Of a stretch of 39,882 bases of DNA, positions 25,295-34,583 are shown one piece after another. Under the pieces are notes generated by a model. The model worked only from the letters and a program-made list of their open reading frames with translations. It was not told where the DNA came from and did not search any database. Position 1 is the stretch's first letter; the number at the start of each line of letters is the position of its first letter. Origin of the DNA: Akkermansiaceae bacterium (GTDB lineage: Bacteria > Verrucomicrobiota > Verrucomicrobiia > Verrucomicrobiales > Akkermansiaceae); the NCBI GenBank assembly GCA_025457665.1, contig JALOTY010000031.1, positions 1 to 39,882 on the forward strand. Direction: 5' to 3'. A program made the translations under genes and the position numbers.

Positions 25295-28200
25295 ATGAAA
25301 CCCATCATTCTGTGGCTGGCGCTTGGCTTGCTGGCGCGGGGAGTTGATCTCCCCATCGTCGTGGATCCGACCACTCCGCTCACAGGCACTTTTGCCGTGG
25401 AGTGGAACAACTCCGGCGACCTCGAAAGCTGGACCACCAGCCAGATCAATTCCGTGACCGTCGGCGGTGGCTTGCTGTCCGGCACCACCAGCAACACGTC
25501 GCCGCAGATCATTCGCACGAATTTCCCGGGTCCGGATCTCGATCTCGGCTTCAATGATCACTTGGAACTGCGCATCCAGGTCCCGGCTTCGCACACCGGC
25601 GACATCAGGATCTCCTACGGCACTACGGCTACCACCGGATTCAGCAACGCGCGCGTGTTGGTCATTCCGGATGCGTTGATCCCGACAGACGGGGCCTTCC
25701 ACACCTACCGCATCGATGTCGGCCCTGAGCCCTGGTGGCGCGCGAACCTCCGCGATCTCCGCATCGAGCCTTCCTCCACCTCCGGTCAGGCCTTTGCCAT
25801 CGACTACCTCCGCGTCGGCGATTTGCCCAACGATGTCTATCTGACGAATCCCGAGTTCAGCAGCGACAACGAAATGTCGTCGAAACGCTTTCGTTTCCTC
25901 TGGAGCACCGCGCGCGCCGCCCAGGGAGTCAATGCCACCGTCGCTCGCGGAGCCCTTCGAAATGCCGAGGAAGCCTGGCAGGTCTATACCAAAGTCATGG
26001 GCTACTGTGAGCCGGCCGAATCCACCAGCAGTCCGAATGGCAACAAATACAAGGTCAACTTCCTGTGCATCTACGATGGTTACTGGATGAGCAGCACCGC
26101 CGGGGGCTTTGCCTACATGAACATCGAACCCGGCGGACTTCAGGTCGATCCACCCAGCTGGATCATTCCGCACGAGTTGATGCATGTTTTCCAGCACCAC
26201 AACAACAACGGCCACTATTCCGGTCAGTGGGAAACCCACGCGAACTATGGCCGCGCCCGTTGGTTGAAGCACTACCAGAATCTCTATCCGAACAGCGCCG
26301 GCATCGAGGCGCTCGGCGTGCGTGATGGGCATTTCATGATTTCCTCCGGTAGAAACTACTACCTCACCTGGCCCTTCCTCTACTACGTGGATGACAATCC
26401 CGACAACCTCCCGGATCTCTCCGACGGCATGATCAAGCGCCTCTGGCAGGAAGGCCAGCCTGGAGAGTTCTGGGCCACCACGCTCGACCGCCTCACACCG
26501 AGCACTTCGCTGAAAGACATCTCCGGTTACTACGCCCGCCGCTGTGCGACCTGGGATTTCTCGAATCAGGCCGCGATGAATGCGGACCTGAATGCCCAGG
26601 ATCCGATCCGCAACGCCCGCCATCTTTTCACTGACCTGATCCAGCGCCTGGATGCCCCCGGCTGGTGGCGCGTGCCGCCGAACAAGGCACCCGCCCAGGG
26701 CGCCTATGCGATGCACGAACTCATTCCCGCCGGCAGTGGCGCGGGACGGGTCGTGACGGTGAATCTCCAGGGTCTAACAGACGCCGCCCGCGGCGCGGAC
26801 TGGCGTGCCTCCTTCATCGCGGTGAGCGATACCGGGGTTGAGCGCTACACGCCGCTTTGGAACAGCGGCAGCAGTTCAATCACCCTCGCGGCCAACGAAA
26901 ACAAACTCTACCTCTCGGTCGCAGGAACGCCGGATTGGTATGCGAATGGCGGCTTCGACGAGGCGGCTGAGCCCTTCCGTTCGCACCCATCGCGTTCGCG
27001 TTTCCACTATCAGGTCCAAGTCACCGGAGCCACCCCGCGCGAACGCAACAATGGTGCCACCACGGGACTGACACGGCACTCGAACGGCGGTGGATGGAGA
27101 TCCGTCTCTGTTCCTAACAGCGTTTTCATCGGCCCCAATGCCCGGGTGACCGGTGGCGCGGTGAGTGGCAACGCCCGCATCGAGGATTACGCCGTCGTTT
27201 CCGGCGGAACCGTCAACAGCAACGCCGTCATCGGCGGCCATGCCTGGGTGCGCGGCGGAACGGTCACCGGCAATGCCCGCGTCCGTGACTGGGCCATCGT
27301 CGATGGCGGCACGATCTCGGGCAACGCCCGCGTCCTTGAACATGCCACCGTGGAGGGAAACATGCAGGGCACCGCCGTCGCGAAAGGCAGTGCCTGGCAT
27401 CAGAGCGGCGGAACACTCAGCGGCAATGCCATCGTCGATGGCGATTACATGGGAAACAAGTCGATCTCCGGCGGCATCACCTTCGGCCATCTTCCTTTTG
27501 TCGGCATCCCGGACAACTTCACCACCGCGACTCCAGCCGGCCATTACGCGTCCTACGATTTCAGCAGCGCCCATGATTCCCGTGCACTCGATCGTTTCGG
27601 TGTCACCGATGCCTTCACCCTCGGATCGCCTGCGTGGAGCTCCACGGATTGGAAACGGAAGGGCTTCCTCTCGTTCAATGGTTCCAATCAGTACCTCGCG
27701 CTTGACCGGAGTGTGGCGGACAGCCGGGCTTTCACTTTCGCCGCCTGGGTCAAGCCCACCGGTGGAGCTGCAAACCAAGCGATCCTCTGGCTCGGCGCCA
27801 GCCCCACGAAACGACTCGCGCTCACGGCGAACGATGGCAACGGCTTGACCAGGTTCTCCATCGTGAACGGTGGCGCGGAACAGTTTCTCACCAGTGCCGC
27901 TCTTCCCACCGGTGTGTGGTCGCACGTCGCGGTCGCGCTCGACGGGTCCAACGGCACACTCTTCGTCAACGGTTCCTCCGTCGCGACCGGAGCCATCACC
28001 CTCACCCCCGATCAACTGCTCGCGCCCAACACCACCACCGGCACCCAGCACAACTACCTCGCCCGCTCCGAAGGCACGGCGATGCCGATGTTCCAAGGCT
28101 CCATCGATGACGCGCAATTCTATTCCAGCGCACTCAACGCCACCCAACTCGCAGCCGTCACCGTGCCGCTCGCGGGCGATGTGCTCGTTTCCGACAACTT

Positions 28201-30478
28201 CAATTCGGCAAGCTACGGTGCCGGTGCCTTCAATAGCACACTTTCGGCCGACCAGCAGGGGCTTCTGGCACCGCTCACCTACACGGTTTCCGCTCCGGGA
28301 GGTGATTGGTCCACCCAGCACGGCAACGGTGGTGCCATGTTGATCGCGAACGCGGGCAACAACAATTGGGTCAGCCCCAACTTCGATTTCTCCACGGTCG
28401 CCAACAGCTTGAACCGCCCGATCGTGATTGAGTTCGACGCCTGGGTGACGGCCACCACCAATCCCGACGCCTGGCTCGGCTTTGGAATCGACACGGCGCA
28501 GGGAACCTACGTCGAGGATCAGAAGTATTCGAGTCTTGCTCGCCTGTCGGCCGGCACGCGCACCTACAAGTTCGTGTTTTCCGATGCTCCGGGAACCGGC
28601 TCGGCATTCAATGGCGTTACCGATGGGGCGAGGGTTCAGCTCTTTATCGACGATATCTTGCAAGGCACGACGACCACGACGCTCGGACCAGGGGATGGAT
28701 ACATCACCTTTCAGCAAGACCGGTGGAGCGGATATTCGATCGGTCTTGTGGACAATTTCAGCGTCTCGGTGGTGTCGGCAACGACCTTCGCCGTGATCTA
28801 CAACGGCAACACGAACAGCGGCGGAAGCGTTCCCATCGATTCCGCCAATCCCTACGCCGCCAACTCAAGCGTCACCGTCCTGGGCAACACCGGATCCCTG
28901 GTGAAAACCGGATATTCCTTCGCCAACTGGAACACTGCCGCCGATGGCAGCGGCACCTCCTACAACCCCGGTGCCACCTTCTCCATCGCCGCTCCCGTCA
29001 CGCTCTTTGCCCAATGGTCTCCGGGCCCCGATTTCATTTGGAACAACAGCGCGTCAAACAACATCTGGTCGACCATCGATGCCAACTGGCTCGGCGCCCC
29101 ATGGGTGAACTCCAGCTCTAACAATGCCTGGTTCCAAGCGACTGGGGGAGCCATCACGCTCGCCTCCGGACTCGCGGCCGGAGCGGTGAATGTCGGCAAC
29201 GTTTCGGCCAACTTCCCCGCCACATCCTTTTCCGGCGGCAGCCTCACCGCGGCGGGTCTCACGGTTCAGGGATTGGGCTCGAACCATGGTGACTACGCGG
29301 CGAATCCGACTCTAACGCTCAACTCCACCATCGCCCTAACAGGCGACGCCGCCATCGGGCGCGGCAACCTTGTCGTCGCCGGTGGCACGCTCACGGCCAA
29401 TCGCATCATCTCGAATTCCGCCAGCGCCGATTGGGGACGTCTCGCGATTTCCGGAGGTACGGTGACTGCCATCAATGGTGTCGATGGGTCGGTGAATACT
29501 GCTGCGACCTTCCAACTCGAACTCAACGGAGGCACGCTGGAAACCTCATCGCTGCGTATCGCCAACCGCGATCTCAACACCGCCGGACCCGGCGGCAACA
29601 ACGACGCCCACCTCATTCTCAATGGCGGCACTCTCAAGGCCATCGGCTCCGACAACGCCAACTTCATCAGCGTTTACGGCGATACCGCCAACGCCCCGAA
29701 TCCCGACCAGGCCGCGTATGTGCAAGCCGGCGGTGCCATCATCGACACCAACGGCCGCAATATCGGCATCCCGGTGAAACTGCTCGCTGCCAGCGGCTCC
29801 GGCGGCCTCACGAAAAATGGCAATGGTGTGCTCACCCTGAGTGCATCCAACACCTACACCGGGCCCACCACTGTCCAGGCCGGGACGCTCCGCCTCGGCA
29901 ACGGGACGAATCACTCCAATCTCGCCGATAGTGCCGATCTGATTCTGGCCACGGGAGCATCCCTGCATCTCGACTATATCGGCACCGACATCATCGATGA
30001 ACTCTCCGTCGCCGGTATCGCCAAATCCCCCGGCATTTATTCCTCATCGAACAGCCCCTTCATCACCGGCCCCGGCACACTCACGGTCCTTAGCGGGCCG
30101 CCATCCGATTATGATCAATGGAAAAGCTCCAACAACGTCAGCGGTGGTCCCGAGGCCGATGACGACCATGACGGCCTGAGCAATTTCGCTGAATACGCTT
30201 TCGGCCTTGCCCCTGATCAAGGCAGCTCGGTGCAAGTCATCCTCACGCCCCTTGATCGGGCCACCGGGTCTTTCTCCTATCAACGACGCAAGCCTTCGCT
30301 TACCGGACTGACCTATCGGGTTTGGACCTCCACGAATCTCAGCGATTGGACGGAAGACACCACCGCGAGCCAGACCGCCACGGATATTCCAAACAGTGAC
30401 CACCAATCCGTGGTGGTTTTCCTCACTTCAGCCCTTGAGACCCCGGAGCGGCTTTTCATTCGTGTTCAGGCTGAGTAG
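25295..30478 (+). CDS. Svx/AvrXca-like metallopeptidase mosaic, 1727 residues
   Basis: The start at 25295 (MKPIILWLALGLLARG) gives a signal peptide; the frame is open further left only inside the preceding gene. Domains in order: a beta-sandwich (~25-180); a DUF6055/Svx-like region (~183-560) with the zinc motif HELMH at 293-297 in PSWIIPHELMHVFQHH; a run of hexapeptide-like beta-helix turns (~609-725, GNARV, GGTVTGNARVRDW); a LamG-like domain (~753-955); module C of the PEP-CTERM proteins (~961-1158, VLVSDNFNSASYG); an InlB B-repeat-like segment (~1165-1245, FAVIYNGNTNSGG to LFAQW); PATR strands (~1245-1600); and the tail EYAFGLAPDQGSS to LFIRVQAE. Svx proteins are secreted factors of plant pathogens with a presumed protease motif. 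Activity here is inferred. TCTAACAG is at 26773. Confidence 0.82.
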   Translation: MKPIILWLALGLLARGVDLPIVVDPTTPLTGTFAVEWNNSGDLESWTTSQINSVTVGGGLLSGTTSNTSPQIIRTNFPGPDLDLGFNDHLELRIQVPASHTGDIRISYGTTATTGFSNARVLVIPDALIPTDGAFHTYRIDVGPEPWWRANLRDLRIEPSSTSGQAFAIDYLRVGDLPNDVYLTNPEFSSDNEMSSKRFRFLWSTARAAQGVNATVARGALRNAEEAWQVYTKVMGYCEPAESTSSPNGNKYKVNFLCIYDGYWMSSTAGGFAYMNIEPGGLQVDPPSWIIPHELMHVFQHHNNNGHYSGQWETHANYGRARWLKHYQNLYPNSAGIEALGVRDGHFMISSGRNYYLTWPFLYYVDDNPDNLPDLSDGMIKRLWQEGQPGEFWATTLDRLTPSTSLKDISGYYARRCATWDFSNQAAMNADLNAQDPIRNARHLFTDLIQRLDAPGWWRVPPNKAPAQGAYAMHELIPAGSGAGRVVTVNLQGLTDAARGADWRASFIAVSDTGVERYTPLWNSGSSSITLAANENKLYLSVAGTPDWYANGGFDEAAEPFRSHPSRSRFHYQVQVTGATPRERNNGATTGLTRHSNGGGWRSVSVPNSVFIGPNARVTGGAVSGNARIEDYAVVSGGTVNSNAVIGGHAWVRGGTVTGNARVRDWAIVDGGTISGNARVLEHATVEGNMQGTAVAKGSAWHQSGGTLSGNAIVDGDYMGNKSISGGITFGHLPFVGIPDNFTTATPAGHYASYDFSSAHDSRALDRFGVTDAFTLGSPAWSSTDWKRKGFLSFNGSNQYLALDRSVADSRAFTFAAWVKPTGGAANQAILWLGASPTKRLALTANDGNGLTRFSIVNGGAEQFLTSAALPTGVWSHVAVALDGSNGTLFVNGSSVATGAITLTPDQLLAPNTTTGTQHNYLARSEGTAMPMFQGSIDDAQFYSSALNATQLAAVTVPLAGDVLVSDNFNSASYGAGAFNSTLSADQQGLLAPLTYTVSAPGGDWSTQHGNGGAMLIANAGNNNWVSPNFDFSTVANSLNRPIVIEFDAWVTATTNPDAWLGFGIDTAQGTYVEDQKYSSLARLSAGTRTYKFVFSDAPGTGSAFNGVTDGARVQLFIDDILQGTTTTTLGPGDGYITFQQDRWSGYSIGLVDNFSVSVVSATTFAVIYNGNTNSGGSVPIDSANPYAANSSVTVLGNTGSLVKTGYSFANWNTAADGSGTSYNPGATFSIAAPVTLFAQWSPGPDFIWNNSASNNIWSTIDANWLGAPWVNSSSNNAWFQATGGAITLASGLAAGAVNVGNVSANFPATSFSGGSLTAAGLTVQGLGSNHGDYAANPTLTLNSTIALTGDAAIGRGNLVVAGGTLTANRIISNSASADWGRLAISGGTVTAINGVDGSVNTAATFQLELNGGTLETSSLRIANRDLNTAGPGGNNDAHLILNGGTLKAIGSDNANFISVYGDTANAPNPDQAAYVQAGGAIIDTNGRNIGIPVKLLAASGSGGLTKNGNGVLTLSASNTYTGPTTVQAGTLRLGNGTNHSNLADSADLILATGASLHLDYIGTDIIDELSVAGIAKSPGIYSSSNSPFITGPGTLTVLSGPPSDYDQWKSSNNVSGGPEADDDHDGLSNFAEYAFGLAPDQGSSVQVILTPLDRATGSFSYQRRKPSLTGLTYRVWTSTNLSDWTEDTTASQTATDIPNSDHQSVVVFLTSALETPERLFIRVQAE

Positions 30479-30521
30479 GCTTCCCCTTTGAAACTGGCTT
30501 TGTTGCTTGCTTGGCGTGGCA

Positions 30522-31469
30522 TCAGCAACCCGATCTCGTTTGAGGAAAGCCCTGGGTGTTCTCGTCTTGAACGTCGCAGGCGGGCTGAGTCGATGAGGCA
30601 TGATCAACGCGGAACCTTGCCGGTGATCGGCCATATTCGGCTTTGAAAGCTTTCGAAAGATGGAAGCCGTCACAAAAGCCAAGGGAGTTGGCAATCATAT
30701 CGAGTTTCAGGTCGGGACGTTGCAGCATCAACGCTGCCTGCGCGAGTCTTCGGCGGCGGCGGAACGCGGTGGGGGATTCCCCGGTTGCCACCTTGAAACT
30801 TTTCCTGAAATGATCGTGACTCATGCCAAGATGGGTGGCGATTTCCCTGGGCTCGGGTGCTTCGCTTCCAGCGCCGAGAAGCTGTTTGGCTTTTTCAAGC
30901 CAATCACCCTCCGTCATAGGCCGGTTTGCCAGAACATCGGCGATCAATCGATGAATCGCGGTGGCCAAGAAGGTGGAGTGAACGAGAGAAGAAGTCGGCA
31001 TGCTCAGAATCTCGAAGAATCGTCGCGCCATCGATCTCAAAGGCCCGGGTCGCCAAACTGGATTTGCAGGGTCAAGACCCCGGCTCCGCCATCCCTCAAA
31101 GGCGGCTCCTTTGAAGGCGATGAATACTTCATCCCATCGATCTCCCGCTTCGGGTCCGTACTGATGCGGATGCTCGGGAAACACAACCACAAGATCTCCT
31201 GGCACAAGTCGGCGGTCGATTCCACGCCGATCACGATATCTTCCGCTGCCCTCCAGAATGAGCACCAAGGCGTACATGCCATAGACGCGAAATTGGGAAA
31301 ATCCCGTTCCCATGGTGTCCCGGAGACGACCTCCAAATTCCGCATTTCCAACAGGCGTCAAGGGGCCGGAAAGGGGAATGATGCCAGGAGGCGGGTAGGA
31401 GTCGGACACCACCGGAAAATACATGGCAAGGGCCACTGCGTCCATTCCCAAGAACAGCAAAGCATTCAT
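30522..31469 (-). CDS. AraC-family transcriptional regulator
   Basis: This protein has up to 315 residues. The N-terminal half is a cupin-like sensing domain (LEGSGRYRDRRGIDRRLVPGDLVVVFPEHPHQYGP). The C-terminal half (~205-295) has the two AraC helix-turn-helix units, IATHLGMSHDHFRKSFK and IANSLGFCDGFHLSKAFKAEYGRSPARFR. ATGs at 31469, 31445 and 31424 are possible starts; the last leaves a 50-nt divergent gap before the operon at 31475 and is perhaps most sensible. Such regulators usually bind a sugar or sugar derivative and activate a neighbouring operon. Placement suggests control of the isomerase/oxygenase/rhamnosidase operon. It converges with the metallopeptidase gene. Confidence 0.9.
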   Translation of the reverse strand: MNALLFLGMDAVALAMYFPVVSDSYPPPGIIPLSGPLTPVGNAEFGGRLRDTMGTGFSQFRVYGMYALVLILEGSGRYRDRRGIDRRLVPGDLVVVFPEHPHQYGPEAGDRWDEVFIAFKGAAFEGWRSRGLDPANPVWRPGPLRSMARRFFEILSMPTSSLVHSTFLATAIHRLIADVLANRPMTEGDWLEKAKQLLGAGSEAPEPREIATHLGMSHDHFRKSFKVATGESPTAFRRRRRLAQAALMLQRPDLKLDMIANSLGFCDGFHLSKAFKAEYGRSPARFRVDHASSTQPACDVQDENTQGFPQTRSGC

Positions 31470-31474
31470 AGTGG

Positions 31475-32296
31475 ATGGCCAAATCCATGCAGCTCCTCTT
31501 CACCAAGGCCAACTGGGAACGCTCCCGTCTTTCCGTCCGCGACTTCGTCCAAGAGGTCGCCGCTGCCGGATACGACGGCACCGAAATCTACCTGCCCGCC
31601 CGCCCCGAGAGCACCAGCGAGATCCGCGATCTGCACGAGGCCGCCGGCTTGAAGATCGTCTCCCACATCGCCACCGAAGGCGCGAACGCCGACGAGCACC
31701 TGCGCTCGCTCGAACAACGCTACCGCCGCGCCGCCGAACTTCAGCCGCTCTTCATCAATTCCCACACCGGCAAGGACCACTTCTCCTTCGCCGACTCGCT
31801 GCGGATCTTCGAAGCAGGGGAACGCTTGGTCGCAGAGCACGGCGTGCTGCTGCTGCACGAAACCCACCGTGGCCGCGCGCTTTTCTCCGCACCCGCCGCG
31901 CTGGCCTTCCTGCGGGAAAATCCCCAGCTCCGTCTAACAGCCGATTTTTCCCACTGGGTCTGCGTGCACGAAAGCGACCTGTCCGATCAACCCGAGGCCC
32001 TCGCCGCCGCGATGCAGGCCGCCGGCCACCTCCACGCGCGGGTCGGCTTCGACGAAGGCCCGCAGGTCAGCGACCCGCGCAATCCCGCCCACGCGGCATG
32101 GCTCGAACGCTTCACCGGCTGGTGGAAACACATCCTCGATCTCCGCCGCGCCGAAGGCCGCGAGTGGTTCACCATCACCCCGGAATTCGGCCCGGAACCC
32201 TACATGCCGCTCGCCGGCGCATCGCCGCTGCCGGTCGGCGACGCCTGGGAATACAACACCTGGATGCACCGCCATCTCCGCGAAAACCTCGTCTAA
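31475..32296 (+). CDS. Sugar isomerase/epimerase-like TIM barrel
   Basis: This 273-residue protein belongs to the xylose-isomerase-like TIM barrel superfamily (AP endonuclease 2 fold). Expected metal ligands are visible: Glu129 (LLHETHRG), Asp157 (TADFSHW), His187 (HLHARVG) and Glu237 (ITPEFGPEP). An internal ATG at 31487 is an alternative start. Superfamily members isomerise or epimerise keto/aldo sugars and also include inosose dehydratase and myo-inositol/rhizopine catabolic proteins, so the substrate cannot be fixed. It has no signal peptide and is cytoplasmic. It is the first gene of a three-gene operon; the TAA stop lies within TCTAACAA and the next ATG is 18 nt after it. Confidence 0.87.
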   Translation: MAKSMQLLFTKANWERSRLSVRDFVQEVAAAGYDGTEIYLPARPESTSEIRDLHEAAGLKIVSHIATEGANADEHLRSLEQRYRRAAELQPLFINSHTGKDHFSFADSLRIFEAGERLVAEHGVLLLHETHRGRALFSAPAALAFLRENPQLRLTADFSHWVCVHESDLSDQPEALAAAMQAAGHLHARVGFDEGPQVSDPRNPAHAAWLERFTGWWKHILDLRRAEGREWFTITPEFGPEPYMPLAGASPLPVGDAWEYNTWMHRHLRENLV

Positions 32297-32313
32297 CAAA
32301 ACCCGCCACCACC

Positions 32314-34563
32314 ATGAGCCAAGCCCCGGCCCCCGACTACAGCCTCACCGGAGCCAACGCCGCCCTCGCCATCGAGCGCGGGCTGGCTGAGGCCGATTGG
32401 TACACCACGCCCGTGCCGAAAGAAAAGATGCGCGGCCTGCTCCAGCGCCGCGACGGCCCGGCGATCCGCGACACGCTGCTGCTCTTCGGCATCCTCGCCG
32501 CCACCGGCTGGGCCACCGTGCATTTCTGGGGCACGTGGTGGGTCATCGCCCCCTATCTGATCTACGCCGTGCTCTACGGCACCGCCTCGGATTCCCGCTG
32601 GCATGAATGCGGCCACGGCACCGCGTTCAAGACCGATTGGATGAACTCGCTGCTCTATGAGGTCGCCTCCTTCATGGTCATGCGGGAGTCGGTCGTCTGG
32701 CGATGGAGCCACAACCGCCACCACAGCGACACCATCATCGTCGGCCGCGATCCCGAGATCCAGATCCCGCGCCCGCCCGATTTGAAAGGGCTCGCCCTCA
32801 GCGTGTTCAACATCGGCGGCTATCTTGGCTATTTCCCCAGCCTCATCCGCCATGCATCCGGCCGGATGACCGATGCGGAAAAGACCTACATCCCGGAAAG
32901 CGAGTTCCCGAAAGTCTATCGGAACGCCCGCATCTGTCTCGCCCTCCACCTCGCGGTGGTCGCGTCCGCCGTCTTCCTTCAAAGCTGGATCCCGATCTTC
33001 CTCTTCACCCTGCCGAACTTCTTCGGCACATGGCTGATGATCGTCCACAACACGACCCAGCACGCCGGCCTCGCGGAGAACGTGCTCGATCATCGGCTCA
33101 ACTGCCGGACGGTCTACATGAACCCGATCAGCCGCTTCATCTACTGGAACATGAACTACCACGTGGAGCACCACATGTTTCCGCTGGTCCCCTACCACGC
33201 GCTGCCACGGCTGCATGAAACGATCCGCCACGACTGCCCGCCGCCCTACCGCTCCATCCTTTCCGCGTGGAAAGAACTTCTCCCCGCCGTCATCCGGCAG
33301 CTCGACGATCCCGGCTATCACGTGAAACGCCCGTTGCCGCCACCGCAGGAGAAATCCACCGACGGACGCCACGTGTCCGAGGCCAAGCCCGACGCCGCCG
33401 GCTGGGTTGAAATAGGTGCCGAAAGCGACCTGCCGCTCGGCGACGTGATCCGCTTCGATCACGGCCGCAAGACCTTCGCGGTGATCCGCGATCACGACGG
33501 AACGCTCTACGCCACCGACGGCATCTGCACCCACGGCAACAACCACCTCGCCGACGGTCTGGTGATCGCCGGCACCATCGAGTGCCCGAAACACAACGGC
33601 CGCTTCCATCTAACAGACGGCTCGCCCGCCCGCGCGCCGATCTGCCGCGGCCTCGCCACCTATCCGGTCGAGTCGCGCAACGGCCGCCTCTTCCTCTGCG
33701 TCACCAAGCCCGGCGGCGCGGGTGCCCGTCCACAGGCGAAACTCAGCCTCAAGGTGCGCGAGGTCCGCAGCGTGGCCACCTTCATCCGCGAGATCGTGCT
33801 GGAACCCGAATCGAAGGTCGCCTTCCAACCCGGCGACTACCTCCAGTTCGAAATCCCCGCCTACGGCGAAATCAAGTTCAGCGACCTCGACATCCCCGAG
33901 CCTTACTCCGCCGTCTGGCGCGCCCAACATGTGGACGAACTCGTCGCCCGCAACCCCGAAGGCGGCAAGCTCAACAACTACTCGCTCGCCTCCGATCCCG
34001 GGTCGGAGTCGCTGCTGCGCCTCAACGTCCGCATCGCCACCCCGCCGCCCGGCCAGGATTGCCCGCCCGGCGTGGGATCGGCTTGGATGTTCAGCCTCCG
34101 TCCTGGCGATACGGTCACCGCGGTCGGTCCCTTCGGCGATTTCCACATCCGCCCGACCCAGAAGGAAATGATCTACATTGGCGGCGGCTCCGGCATGGCC
34201 CCGCTACGCTCGCACCTCACCCATCTGTTCGAAACGCAGAAGACCTCGCGCAAGGTGTCCTTCTGGTACGGCGCGCGCTCGCGGCAGGAGTTGTTCTATC
34301 AGGATCACTTCGAGTCGATCGCCCAACGCTTCCCGAACTTCACCTTCCATCCCGCGCTGTCCTCACCGCTCGATACCGACGACTGGACCGGCCCTGCCGG
34401 TTTCATCCACGAGGTCGTGTTCGAGCACTACCTGAAAAACCACCCGCATTCCAAGGCCCTCGAATTCTACCTCTGCGGCCCGCCGCAGATGATGAAGGCC
34501 TGCCAGAAGATGCTCGCCGACCTCGGCGTCGCGGATTCGCAGATCACCTTCGATGAGTTCTAA
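32314..34563 (+). CDS. Tripartite fusion: membrane desaturase/hydroxylase + Rieske ferredoxin + NqrF-like reductase
   Basis: This is a 749-residue protein. Residues ~1-345 are an integral-membrane desaturase/hydroxylase with hydrophobic segments and three histidine boxes: H97ECGH101, H133NRHH137 and H283VEHH287, plus H245/H250 (HNTTQHAG). These should bind a di-iron centre. Residues ~365-465 are a Rieske [2Fe-2S] domain: Cys405-T-His407, then Cys424-P-K-His427. Residues ~470-749 match the FAD/NADH part of Na+-NQR subunit F: NNYSLAS (FAD), LNVRIATPPPGQDCPPG, IGGGSGMAPLRSHL (NADH), SFWYGARSRQELFY and the ending CGPPQMMKACQKMLADLGV. The NqrF ferredoxin domain is replaced by the Rieske domain. 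The three parts correspond to MocD, MocE and MocF of rhizopine catabolism, normally separate proteins. An NADH-driven oxygenase is expected; the substrate is unknown. The TAA stop lies in TCTAACAG. Confidence 0.88.
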   Translation: MSQAPAPDYSLTGANAALAIERGLAEADWYTTPVPKEKMRGLLQRRDGPAIRDTLLLFGILAATGWATVHFWGTWWVIAPYLIYAVLYGTASDSRWHECGHGTAFKTDWMNSLLYEVASFMVMRESVVWRWSHNRHHSDTIIVGRDPEIQIPRPPDLKGLALSVFNIGGYLGYFPSLIRHASGRMTDAEKTYIPESEFPKVYRNARICLALHLAVVASAVFLQSWIPIFLFTLPNFFGTWLMIVHNTTQHAGLAENVLDHRLNCRTVYMNPISRFIYWNMNYHVEHHMFPLVPYHALPRLHETIRHDCPPPYRSILSAWKELLPAVIRQLDDPGYHVKRPLPPPQEKSTDGRHVSEAKPDAAGWVEIGAESDLPLGDVIRFDHGRKTFAVIRDHDGTLYATDGICTHGNNHLADGLVIAGTIECPKHNGRFHLTDGSPARAPICRGLATYPVESRNGRLFLCVTKPGGAGARPQAKLSLKVREVRSVATFIREIVLEPESKVAFQPGDYLQFEIPAYGEIKFSDLDIPEPYSAVWRAQHVDELVARNPEGGKLNNYSLASDPGSESLLRLNVRIATPPPGQDCPPGVGSAWMFSLRPGDTVTAVGPFGDFHIRPTQKEMIYIGGGSGMAPLRSHLTHLFETQKTSRKVSFWYGARSRQELFYQDHFESIAQRFPNFTFHPALSSPLDTDDWTGPAGFIHEVVFEHYLKNHPHSKALEFYLCGPPQMMKACQKMLADLGVADSQITFDEF

Positions 34564-34566
34564 CAG
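34559..34566 (+). repeat. TCTAACAG octamer spanning a stop codon
   Basis: The TAA at 34561-34563 ends the oxygenase gene, and the octamer continues three bases beyond it. Similar overlaps occur at 32292-32299 (stop of the isomerase) and 37704-37711 (minus strand, stop of the PEP-CTERM gene). Only one other complete gene here (13812-14606) ends in TAA, so three of four TAA stops sit in the motif. Confidence 0.65.
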
Positions 34567-34583
34567 TGATAACCCCCTTCCCA

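Noticed and set aside
30479..30521. Bidirectional terminator between convergent genes
   Set aside because: Only a short GTTGCT/AGCAAC pairing without a T run is visible.
31423..32313. Leftward extension of the oxygenase frame across the isomerase gene
   Set aside because: The sequence is Arg/Pro-rich and out of frame with the clear TIM-barrel protein; the true ATG at 32314 follows the isomerase stop.
32314..33340. Plain fatty acid desaturase as the sole function
   Set aside because: The desaturase domain is fused in frame to Rieske and NqrF-like domains and sits in a sugar operon, so a simple lipid desaturase call would hide the main feature.
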